Part shown: piece after piece, positions 24,968 to 34,311 of the stretch
Position numbering within the stretch: the first letter of the stretch is position 1
How the letters are laid out: every line of letters begins with the position of its first letter
Origin: Typhlomys cinereus
Lineage: Eukaryota > Chordata > Mammalia > Rodentia > Platacanthomyidae
Length of the DNA stretch: 64,000 bases
Assembly: GCA_023101885.1 (NCBI GenBank)
Contig: JALPQD010000240.1
Location: forward strand, 1,581,501-1,645,500
Direction: 5' to 3'
The notes under the pieces: model-generated
Seen by the model: the letters and a program-made list of their open reading frames with translations, nothing else
The model's database searches: none
Told to the model about the DNA's origin: nothing
Translations under genes and position numbers: made by a program

Positions 24968-25265
24968 GGAAGTCTTTTCTTATATTTTATTTATGTGTGC
25001 GTGCATGCATATGTGTGCGTATCCATTTCCGTGGAAGACCAAGAATAACTTTGGGAATCATCCTGAGTTGCTTCTACCTCCTTCTTGCTTCCCTCAGGAT
25101 TTCCCAGGCTCTGTCCGATAGGGTCTGAAGTTCAGGCCACCACCATTTCTGCCTGGTGTTTTTACATGGGACCTGGGATCTGAACTCAAGACCTTCTGAT
25201 TGAAAGACAGAGTCTTAACTCCAGAGTTTTAACCCCTGAGCCATTTCTCGATCCCCGGAAGTCTT
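24968..25265 (-). repeat. Type B B2-like SINE, antisense, 9-bp TSD
   Basis: This is an older-type SINE with TSD 'ggaagtctt' at 24968-24976 and 25257-25265. On the minus strand it starts 'ggggatcgagaaatggctca' and holds 'agcctgggaaatcctgag' and 'aatccaggatgattccc'-type blocks. Its tail is (CA)n-derived, seen as TGTGTG/TGCATGCATATG. A local duplication of 'agagttttaac/agagtcttaac' lies inside the tRNA-like head near 25210-25235. Confidence 0.85.
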
Positions 25266-25417
25266 ATCAGGTATAGAAGGACTGTAGCATCAAGGGGCAA
25301 GATTTTCCAAGACCAGTGTTATCCATTATTAAACTTTCTTTTAGTGGAGAAATCTCCTGTATTGACAGGAGAAGTGAAAAGAATGAGGGAAGATGGAACA
25401 GTAATTTCTGCAGTGAG

Positions 25418-25939
25418 TTTTTTTTTTTTTATTTCTTCCACTCATACAATGTTGATAAGCACCCTCATTCTCCTCCCTCCCTCCACCCCTCCCTGGATTC
25501 CCTTTGCTTCCTCCCCCCTTTCCCCTTCCTTTCTCCCCTCCCTTCCTTTCTCCCAGTGCCCCCTCCCTCCCATCCCTGGAGCATCCTTTAGTGTGCATAT
25601 CAAACTTCCCTCTGGGGCCTCCTCTCTGATGAGGTGTAAGGACTCAGTGGCATTGCCTAGAGCTCTTTCTTGTGTTCCCCTTTAGTATAGGAACACTATT
25701 GTGGCTGTTAATCCCTTGCCTGGAAGGATCCTAGTGCCTGTGATCCATGCTAAACTTTGGGGGGTCAATGATATGTTGGTAATTGCGCAGGTCATGCAAA
25801 GTCTTATTATGATTACTTCAGCCTTAACTTGTATGCAGTATCTTGTGTATCGTTGCTCCTCCCCATCTTTAGGCTCTTACAATCTTACCGCCTCCTCTTC
25901 CGCAAATTTCCCTGAGCTTCAGGATGGGGAGAGAGTAGG
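25418..25939 (-). mobile_element. L1 3'UTR stub
   Basis: The T-run at 25418-25430 is the poly(A) tail. The conserved L1 3'UTR follows ('cactcatacaatgttgataa', polypyrimidine block, 'ctgatgaggtgtaaggactc'). Similarity stops at 25939 inside the 3'UTR, so no ORF2 is left. It is closest in layout to the copy at 8.75 kb. Confidence 0.92.
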
Positions 25940-26337
25940 CGGTGCATTGACTGTTTTAGCTGATTCTCACACTTGTGGCCAAGATGGACGTGGCTTTGGT
26001 GGTGGCAGGAGAGTGCTCCATCTGTGCCGAGCAGCTCTGACAGAGCTGTGAGACACCTTCAGCTACTGCCTGTGTTTCATTTAATTGAGCCTTGATGCAA
26101 GGAAGATAGCAGTTTCTCAGAGAGCACAGAGTCACCTCTTCAGCTTTCAGCTTCCTAGCCCACCACATGACCGTCCTGGGCCAGATGTTCCGTAGTCTCC
26201 TACTTAGCTGCAAAAGCAATTATTTCAACATGTGGGGTAAGCAGTGTTTTCATTTTACTTTTAGATTCTTAAAAAAATCTTAGTGGACTCTGCAATCATG
26301 AGATATTTTAAAAGGAAAGCAAGGAAGTTGATTGTGG
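25940..26337. other. Non-coding spacer
   Basis: No recognised repeat or gene. Confidence 0.4.
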
Positions 26338-26386
26338 TGTGTGCGTGCGTGCGTGTGTGTGTGTGTGTGGGTGTGTGTGTGTGTGC
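26338..26386 (+). repeat. (GT)n/(GTGC)n tract
   Basis: Alternating purine-pyrimidine DNA: GTGCGTGCGTGC followed by (GT)n, about 49 bp. The CG-containing part favours Z-DNA. Confidence 0.93.
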
Positions 26387-26388
26387 AG

Positions 26389-27862
26389 AATCAAGAGAGC
26401 ATGCTAATATTTTTTTGAACACCTTCAAAACACTTGTCATGTACTGAATGGAAATTTCTAGAGCTTCCACAATTTCTAACTTCAAATACTCACCTCTAAT
26501 ATATTCTGACTTAGTGTGCAACTTTGTTTAAAATGCACCACAAAAGCATATATTTTCATGTATTGCTATGTCTGAATGCATGATAACCAAGCTTAAAATT
26601 AAATTATCTGTGTTGGGGCGAATATGTAGGTGTGAGCTCAGCCTGCTGTGCTGTGAATAAGCCTTGTAAGCATAGTCAAAGGATCTTTCCTTTCTCAGGC
26701 ACTCAGCGCCCACCCTTCTCCTTCAGTTGCCCATTGTCAGGTGTTCACATCTCTGGGGGGTGACATCTGCAGTACACTTAGTGGACTGCTAGGTCAGAGC
26801 TGAGCATTCTCCCCTACATGCGGGCCTCCACATTCAGCCTTGTCATGAATAATGAAAGGAAAACCATGACCATAAAGGCTGCTGTTTTCCAAAGGTTTAT
26901 GGAAGGTTTTAACTACAAGTGTTTGGTGAAAAGATCTCAGGTTTCTCCACACTGTTAGTGATGGCAAAGGGTTGGCACCTGAAGGGAAGCTATTTGCTTC
27001 GTTGCTAACTTTTGCCAAACCGAGGATCAGGGGACATCCAAAGGACCCTGAACTTCAACAAGTAGAAAGTCAACAGAAAGTCAAGTGCTTCTAGTGTAAA
27101 GTGACTCCTGTGTAGCTATCTGCTGCTGTCTAAGCCCCTTCTAGAGCAGCCATGACAGGCAGCCGGATGGGGCATGAGCCCAGTCTGCAAGAGGCACTTT
27201 ACAGAGTAGCATCTGGGGAAGCAGCTCCTCACTCCCAGCCATACAAGGCAAGGTTGCTGCGAGGCTGAGCAAGGCCCTGCAGGGTTGTTCTGGATCTTTC
27301 TTCTCACTGGCAGCTTCCTGACCCAACATTGCCAAGACTTCCAGAGTTCACAATCACAGTTTTTATAACAGAAAGATAAACTCCTTGAAATATGCAGTTA
27401 CCCTGGCTTCGTCACACAATGAAAAGAGTAGCCGCTTTAGCAAAACACTGGAGGTGATGGTTTCAAAGATGGGTTTCTCATGCATTTCCAGTTCTTCCCT
27501 TTTTCTTTCTGCATATGCTCTTTCCAACCCCCAGGACTCATGGTCCAGCCTTCCTGACCTCTATCTGCAGAAGCAGCACAGGCTGGGGACTTCTCACAGA
27601 GGGCAGCTCAGGAGCAGCGGCCTGAAACCAGGAGCAGCTAGAACCCTCAATGGCCAGGGGCGGCCTGCTCCACCAGTCACGTCCTACCTCCCAAAGGCTC
27701 TACAATCCAGATGAAAACATGAGTTGCTGGGGGACATTGTAAATTCAAACCCTAGGAGGTATGGAGAGAAAATCTGAGTTAGGTAAGCCAATTGCTTAGA
27801 CTCATGTGGTTAGTTGTACAAGAGTTAGGATCCAAACTAAGGTAGCATAAATCTGGAACTAC
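26389..27862. other. Single-copy non-coding DNA
   Basis: No repeat or gene was recognised. The 109-codon plus-strand frame at 27385-27714 has no motif I can identify and no supporting context. Confidence 0.4.
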
Positions 27863-28047
27863 TAAGAGAGGAAAGGAGATTAAGGAAAGGAAGGAGAAGA
27901 GGGAAGAGGATAGGAAAGGGAAGGAAAAGCAGGACAAAGGGAGAAGGACATGGAGGGGGAGGAAGGAAAGAAATAAAAGAAAAGAAGGGGAAGAGAGGGA
28001 AAATATGAGAAAAAAAGGAGATGGGGAGTGGAGAGGGAGGGAGAAGG
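27863..28047 (+). repeat. Polypurine (GA-rich) tract
   Basis: About 185 bp are almost purely A/G on the plus strand with few interruptions. It is not within an L1 3'UTR that I can recognise. Mirror-like GA runs can form triplex (H-DNA). Confidence 0.9.
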
Positions 28048-28067
28048 CATGCATCCAGAAAGCTGAA

Positions 28068-28070
<3 letters not shown>

Positions 28071-28116
<46 letters not shown>

Positions 28117-28127
28117 CGTGCGTGTGC
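28071..28127 (+). repeat. (TG)n with CGCG/GCGTGC end
   Basis: About 57 bp: (TG)n then 'tgcgcgcgtgcgtgcgtgtg'. Strictly alternating purine-pyrimidine with CG steps, which favours Z-DNA. Confidence 0.95.
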
Positions 28128-30827
28128 ATCTCCATGGCCCTGCATGACTCTGAACCCTTTTGTTTATATAGCTGTCAGTTAAAATCTACAGACATCTTTT
28201 CTCACTAGAACTCCTTTTCTGATAATGATTTTTATATAAACATATCTTTACCTCAGGAAATCAATGAAGTCCTTGGATTACCAAGAAAGGCTAAAACTGT
28301 GTGGGAAACAGCAGGGACAGCTTACATTTAAAGTAAAAATAGGATGGAAAAGTGACCCAGCAAACAAGCTGGAGACCCCCAAAAAGGAGCGCCTGAGAAC
28401 ATACTGGGAAGGCACAGGGATTCAGATAGGGGTACCACATGGCACAGTCAAATCAAACATAATACATCAAAGAACTGAATTCCTTAAAACTTCAAAAATA
28501 TGTCAACATGTTTAACAGCCTCCTAATATGCCAGAAAAATTCTAAATTGTTTATAAACAAACTTTGTCCTATAAATAGGTCAATGGTATATTGGGATCAA
28601 TTCTAGTTTATTTTTTGAAGAAAAGTCAGCAATTAGGTAAGTCTGTTTTATTTTGTCATGTCAGTGGAAGATGAGCGAGTAACCAATGCTTGAATTAACC
28701 TTGGGGAACTTCTCATCTAATTCCAACTATAAGTAAGTGGTTTTTTTCTGACACAAATATTTCTAAGGGAAGAACTTCATGCGTGGTGAGGGGAAGAGCC
28801 TGGTGTGGGGTGCAGAAAATTCCCCAGTGTCTCCCCCATCTTCCAGCAGCTTCAGCGAAGCTGCCCTCACAGTGAAATAGTAAGAAGTGAAGGAGATAAA
28901 AGTAAGTCTGAAACCCATGAATTCCTTATGTTCCTGGCCAGGTCCTATCCTGAGCAACAAACTTTGTGGGAGCCAGGCAAGTTTTTTAAGACTAAGAGAA
29001 AGTAAGCACCCCTAGGGAATTATTCTTGAGGAAGCCGTGGCTCCTGCCGTCCCCTCCAGTGTGAATCCCCACGTCAGTGCCTAACACGCTCTCCTGACCA
29101 CAGCCTCTCCTTGATAATCCGTCTATGCCCTTACAGGCAAATCTAGTTCTTAATTGCTCATAGAACAAAGTGACACTCTTTAAGTCAAGCATTCAAAGTG
29201 TAGCTCCAACTTACAGGTAGAGTCCATTTCTGAAAAACATCTAATATTTTTGCTACAAACAATCAAGCCCATTGCCCATTTATTTATAAATGGCCCTTCA
29301 AAGGTGGCCAGGACACCTTTCTCTCATCTTGGAGCCCCAATCCATGACCCTCTAGTACACAGCAAGAAGAAGTTCTTAAAACATGCATGGGTGGGCAGAT
29401 TTTTATCTCTCTTTTCATTCTATCCCTGAATCTCACACATAACTTTATTTACCTGATACATTTTTCCATCTATGCAGTCCTGCTTTGAATTAAACTCAAT
29501 TTGTCTTCGCTTATTCTTTGAAACTCAGCATACTTGTGCAATTGTTAGTTAAATGTAAAGCAGTGAGTGGTGTATGATTGTTATATTACAGGCATGCGAC
29601 TGCACACCAGGGATAGAGATCCTCAGGACAGCTTTCAGTGTGTTGGTCCCTGCTAAAGAAATTATAGCAATAGTTGCTGCTTCAGAAGTGGCAGCATCAC
29701 ACGGATAGGATGTAATAATGTTTGAGGGCAGAATTCCCAGGAGGCCATATATTTGAAGTGAGTGTTGAATTTTTGTTAATATGCCTTTTTTGCCCTTTAA
29801 GGCCAGAGATTTTATTTTCTCCAGCTCTTCACATCTAATAATAACACTTGTCTTTTAAATTTTTGATCTGCCTTATCACAATTAAAAGTAGTCAAAAAAT
29901 CTATTGGACATGGGTGAAAGAGAGGCGCTGTTGTGACATTGATGTGAATCATCTTGTAACAGTTGTGCCTGCAAGGCTGGGCTCTCGTGGGGTGGTGCTG
30001 CTGAGAGTGACTGCTCCATCAAGAGGTGGCTGGTAGGTCACTAGCAGCATGACTTTGGAGTGTCTGTCCATTCTTCTTCCCCCCCCCCCAGATTTGGTCT
30101 AACATATCCTTCTTTTATGATGTATTTGTATTTTTTTCTCCATGGACCAGACATGGGGAGAGCACTATGGACTGAATCTTCTGAAATCATGAGTCACAAA
30201 AAATTTTGCTTTGAACCTCGGGTGTTTTTACCTAGTGACAAAGAGTCACTTACAATACTTCAAGGAGTATTGTCCAAGAACAATACTCCTTCAGGCTCTC
30301 GACGTGCCTTTAAAATGGCTTCTTGATCCTCAGAGGGACCTTTCACCTTCCCTGGGCAATTAGGAGTGGGTTTAGACAAGTTGAGTCCTTCGTTATTTGC
30401 TTTTCTAATTTCCTTAGGCTGCTCCATTGTGGCTGCTCCAGGCTTTGCTTCTGGAGCAATGAGACTCAGTCACTGCAAGTAGCAGCAAAGAGCACTTAAA
30501 GAATCCAACTTTGAGGCGAGATGAGAAAAATGATGCCCACAGAGGTGCTCTCTTTCCCATGCAATTTCAGGAAGCTGGACATGGAAATAAACTGGCTTTA
30601 GTACAGAACTGAAAGCTTCCTAGGCTAAGGACAGTTATAACATTCATGGTGATAAAAATATCAGAGTCAAATGCCTGACTTTAAAAATACAAGTTAACTC
30701 ACTGAAGAGAGGTGGACAGAGCCAGAGGAAAGCAAGAAATGCGACCGATGTACTATGAATATGGCCGACAGTGCACCCGTTACTGTGGCTGTCTGCATGT
30801 ACACGGCGTGAAAGTCAGAGGCATGTG
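28128..30827. other. Single-copy non-coding DNA
   Basis: About 2.7 kb without a recognised repeat, apart from a nine- to ten-C run near 30080 and the hairpin listed below. No gene was recognised. Frames up to 88 codons look random. Confidence 0.4.
30262..30291. other. Perfect 12-bp hairpin
   Basis: 'aaggagtattgt' (30262-30273) and 'acaatactcctt' (30280-30291) are exact reverse complements separated by the 6-nt loop 'ccaaga'. A third partial arm 'acaatactt' precedes at 30252-30260, so two pairings compete. It has no run of T after it, so it is not a terminator of bacterial type. Confidence 0.85.
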
Positions 30828-31080
30828 TGTAACAGATTGCCACGAGCTCTCAGTGCAGCATCTGAGCACAAGCGTGCACTGTGACAGACTGCAGTGAGCT
30901 CTCAGTCATACATCAGGAACACACGTGCATGTATGATAGACGCTTCTCACTCACCCATCTTAGCACACTCATACATGTCCGCAAGAAACACCATTTCTTT
31001 CCAGCCTAAGACCAGAATTCAATTTCTTTTTTTCTATTTTATTTTTATTCTTCAATAGCTTCAAGTACATATTCAGTGAA
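30828..31080. repeat. Left arm of minisatellite-based inverted duplication
   Basis: Three tandem units of about 52, 52 and 46 bp begin 'tgtaacag', 'tgtgacag' and 'tatgatag' at 30828, 30880 and 30932 and end in 'gtgcac', 'gcatg' and 'acatg'. Non-tandem arm sequence follows to about 31080 ('gcaagaaacaccatttcttt', 'cctaagaccagaa', 'tttttattcttca'). The reverse complement of 31486-31748 repeats the same units in the same order. Confidence 0.85.
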
Positions 31081-31110
31081 TTTTAGCCATTTTGGTCCCT
31101 ATTACCTCAT

Positions 31111-31447
31111 CTCATCTCCTTTTCCTTTTTTATTTTTTATTATATTATTTATTCAATTGTGCGTGTATATGTGTGTGCATGTGTGTATATATATGTGTGT
31201 ATGTATGTGTGTATAGAACCTTGGACGATTTCAGGAACTACCATGGACCGCCTCCTCCTCCTCCTCCTTGTTTTTACTCTGCCTAGGGATTCACAGGCTC
31301 CGCCCTACCAGGGCCAGAAACTGCAGGCTGTTCCCTCTTCCGCCTGGCATCTATACGTGGGGTCTAGGATCCGAACTCAGGACCTTCTGCCTGCAAGGCA
31401 GAGGCTTAACCCCTGAGCCACCTCTCCAGCCCCTCATCTCCTTTTTC
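31111..31447 (-). repeat. Type A SINE in the loop of the inverted duplication
   Basis: An antisense type A SINE (body about 31126-31432) is flanked by 'ctcatctcctttt' at 31111-31123 and 31433-31445. On the minus strand it starts 'ggctggagaggtggctcagg'. The tail contains GT/TATG repeats at 31158-31215. Removing it leaves an original loop of only about 70 bp between the inverted arms. Confidence 0.93.
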
Positions 31448-31485
31448 ATCTCAATGAAAATCTTCTTCCTGACATGTATGACATG

Positions 31486-31860
31486 TACACTCTACATGTA
31501 GTTGAAACTGTGGAAGAATAAAAATGAAATAGAAAAAAGAAAATCGGGTTCTGGTCTTAGGTTGGAAAGAAATAGTGTTTCTTGCTGACACATGCAAGAG
31601 TGTGCTAAGATGAGTGAATAAAAACTCACTAGAGTCTATCATACATGCATGTATGGTCTTGATGCATGACTGAGAGTTCACTACAGCCTATCACACATGT
31701 ATGCTTGTGCCAAGATGCCTTATTGAGAGCTCACTGCAGTCTGTTACATATGCATGAGTGTGTTAGGATGTGCGATTGAGAGCTCATGCAGTCTGTTACA
31801 CATGCATGAGTGTGCTAAGATGAGTGATTGTTAACATGCAGTTTATTGTGTATGCAAAAT
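31486..31860. repeat. Right arm: five ~52-bp minisatellite units
   Basis: Units lie at 31591-31643, 31644-31695, 31696-31748, 31749-31800 and 31801-31855. Each begins 'catg' or 'tatg' and most carry 'agagctcactgcagtctgtt'-type ends. The first three mirror the left-arm units. The inner part 31486-31590 mirrors 30978-31080. Confidence 0.85.
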
Positions 31861-31889
31861 GTGCTGTTCATCTATACCAAGAGGAGGCC

Positions 31890-32105
31890 TGAAGAAGTAT
31901 GGGCTTGAGGCTAGGTGGGTCTGGGTTTTGAGTTTTTGTCAATTTTCTCACCAATTCTGAGACTTTAGGCAAGTTTTCCAACCTACATTTCTTTGTAAAG
32001 TGTAACATGAGTAAAGTATATGATTTCAGGTAGAATTAGATGATATTACCTATACAAAGCCCTAGCATGGCATCTGCCGTATCTCCAGCATTAATGAAAT
32101 AGTGG
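31890..32105 (+). repeat. MIR SINE
   Basis: In order: 'tgggcttgaggctagg', 'gggtctgggttttgag', 'tgagactttaggcaagtttt', 'gtaaagtgtaacatgag', 'agaattagatgatatt' and 'agccctagcatggcatc'. This follows the full MIR layout (gain of 'gggcaagtt', 'gtaaaatgg', 'agatgat', 'gtgcctggcac'). Confidence 0.65.
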
Positions 32106-33239
32106 GTGTTCCTTTTGGTGCAAGTGCTATTTCTGCATCATCATCTAAATGAATTCGCACTTTGACATCAGGCACCAGACTCTTTTTTTAATATGTCTAG
32201 TGATGGTTAACATATGGAGTACATGATCATGGGAATTATGCAACCTGAGCTCCTTGCATTATGTAGAACATTGTGTGCCCCTGGAATTGAGGCAGTTAAA
32301 GGGAGAGAGGGGCGCACTGAGGTATGTTCTGTGGGCTTACTGAGGAAGGGATAGGGAAGATAATGAAAAAATGGAGGAAAGACTGCATAGCTCTTTAAGC
32401 CTGTGCAGTATAATAATGTCAAGCAATAGTTTCTGGCACATATATAGTGGGGTTGAGATTCTTTGCTATGGACAGACATGGTATTTAGCAACATCCTTGA
32501 TCCCTGTGTTCTACACTACTATTTTAGTTTTAACAGTTGTAACAATCCAAAGTGTCTTCAGAATTTTCCAAATGTCTTTTAGGTGCTCAAATAGGCTCTC
32601 TCTTTTTGGATATGACTAGGTTAGATTACTTTTGAAGACCAGAGTTAAATTATAATCAGTTTATGGAAATATCCATTTTTGCTCATCCCCCAAAAAAACT
32701 TCTTACTATCCCACACGTTTTCATAACAGACAGGATTCTTGGAGACCAGTAAGCTTTTGATCACTGGCAATGCCTTAAAAAAAATGAATTCTTAGTTTGG
32801 TGTCTATCTCAGTGGCATATTACTCTCTAGCATTTCTGTCTTATGCACTGAGCTAAACTCTTTTGTTCTTTAAGAAATAGATTTCTATCATCTCATATGA
32901 GATCTATAAATTAAGTCTCATTAATCACCAGCATACAATTATACAGAAAGGCCTAACATATGAGAACAAAACCAGCATTGAGATCTCAGAGTCACTGCTA
33001 TCTGGGACTCGTGGAACCTCTCTGGATCTCAGAATTCCTCTTCTTTATCCTTCACTTGCAGACCTTCGTTACGAGTCCTCATACTCTCAGATCTAGAGAA
33101 TCTGTGTGCTTACATGCTTAGCATAGATATTCTAAAGAAGAGAAAGATAATCATGTTGGATGAGATACATGTGGAAGGATAGTGCAACTAACTCATTAAC
33201 AAATTGGGAGCAAGACTACATTAAAAACTGATTTTTCCT
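32106..33239. other. Single-copy non-coding DNA
   Basis: No repeat or gene recognised. Confidence 0.4.
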
Positions 33240-33934
33240 TTCTGCTCCTGGTCCCAGCAAGCTTCTTGGTCCTTCTCCCTGTAAGGTTAGTAAGGTCCCT
33301 AGGCCACACCCCAGACCCCAGGTCATTTGTGGGTCCCACTGGCCAGTTGGCCCTTTTCACCCCAGATCCCAGCAGGCTCCCTGCTTCTTGCAGTAAAGTC
33401 ACTGCAGCCTCCACCAAAACACTTATCCACACTCTTGTGGCATTCTTCTTCCTTCTCCTCCTCTTGCTTTCTTCTTCTCTCTCCCCCAACTCTGTAATCA
33501 TTAACGAACTTTAAAGTTTTCAAGAATTCAACAGAGTTCAGAGAAAACTCAAGCAATGGGCTGAAGGACCAACACCATATATCTGAGGACTTCTAAAATT
33601 ATCCCATCAAATGGAAGAGAATCTTTGTTTCCAGCTCTAAAATAAATAGACCCTTTCATGTTAATCTCAATTGTAAGTCACCATAGTTTAAGATTTCCAT
33701 ACAGCCCACCCAAAACACCATAAAATTTCAGAGACTATATCATTCACCCTTATACATTGCCTAAACCTAAAAAGTGTACTACTGTTCTAATCTTCAATCC
33801 CTGTCTGCTAAACCAACCTTGATTGATGTATTAACAGTCCAATAGCCTCATCTTGGAAACAACACCAAGCATCAGCAGACAAACACATCTAACTCCAAGG
33901 CAAACACTAGAAATAACTGCTCAAGTTCATTCTC
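33240..33934 (+). other. Possible L1 5'UTR-like sequence
   Basis: The stretch is GC-richer at 33240-33420 ('cccagaccccaggtcattt', 'ccagatcccagcaggctcc') and CA/A-rich later ('cccaaaacaccataaaattt'), and it lies just upstream of L1 ORF1. This resembles the composition of a rodent L1 5'UTR, but no second copy in the window allows a direct match. It could equally be unrelated flanking DNA. Confidence 0.3.
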
Positions 33935-34004
33935 CTGATCCATTCGTCAACTGTTGGGCATTTGAGTTGATCCCATGATTTTGCTACTGTAAATAGTGCT
34001 GCAA
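33935..34004 (-). repeat. 70-bp antisense ORF2 piece at L1 5' junction
   Basis: 'ccattcgtcaactgttggg' followed by 'tttgctactgtaaatagtgc' is the antisense of the ORF2 C-terminal region; compare 63211-63285. It is joined directly to sense ORF1 at about 34004. Neither the neighbouring ORF2 sequence nor an L1 3'UTR flanks it on the left. Confidence 0.8.
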
Positions 34005-34310
34005 TGGAATATCAGATCTTGAGGACAAAAATGGAAGAACAAACCAGGTCAATTGAAGAGGTCGTTAAAGCCAGAAAGATACTTGAGAGGAACATTCAAG
34101 AGTTGTGGGATACCTTGAAGAAGCCTAACATGAGCATTCATGGAAGATCAGAACAACAACCAAAAAAAAAAAAAAAAAAAACCCAAAATACCACACCTGG
34201 AGAAAACTTTTTCAAATTATCATCAAGGAAAACCTAACACATCTAAAAAAAGAGAGGCCCATTGAAATATAAGAGGCATACCGCACCCCAAACAGATATG
34301 ACCAAAAGGG
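34004..34310 (+). pseudogene. L1 ORF1 fragment
   Basis: ORF1p is the RNA-binding trimeric chaperone of L1. What remains is the end of the coiled coil (TRSIEEVVKARKILERNIQE region) and the RRM start (LWDTLKKPNMSIHG). An A-tract at 34161-34179 then shifts the frame. A later piece reads LTHLKKERPIEI, stop, EAYRTPNRYDQKG, which matches the block before the RRM core. The remaining RRM and the C-terminal domain are deleted; sequence jumps into ORF2 endonuclease at about 34312. Confidence 0.85.
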
Positions 34311-34311
34311 A

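Noticed and set aside
30828..31860. Reading the ~52-bp units as a CRISPR-like repeat-spacer array
   Set aside because: The units are tandem without unique spacers and are mirrored around a loop, which is minisatellite plus inverted duplication.
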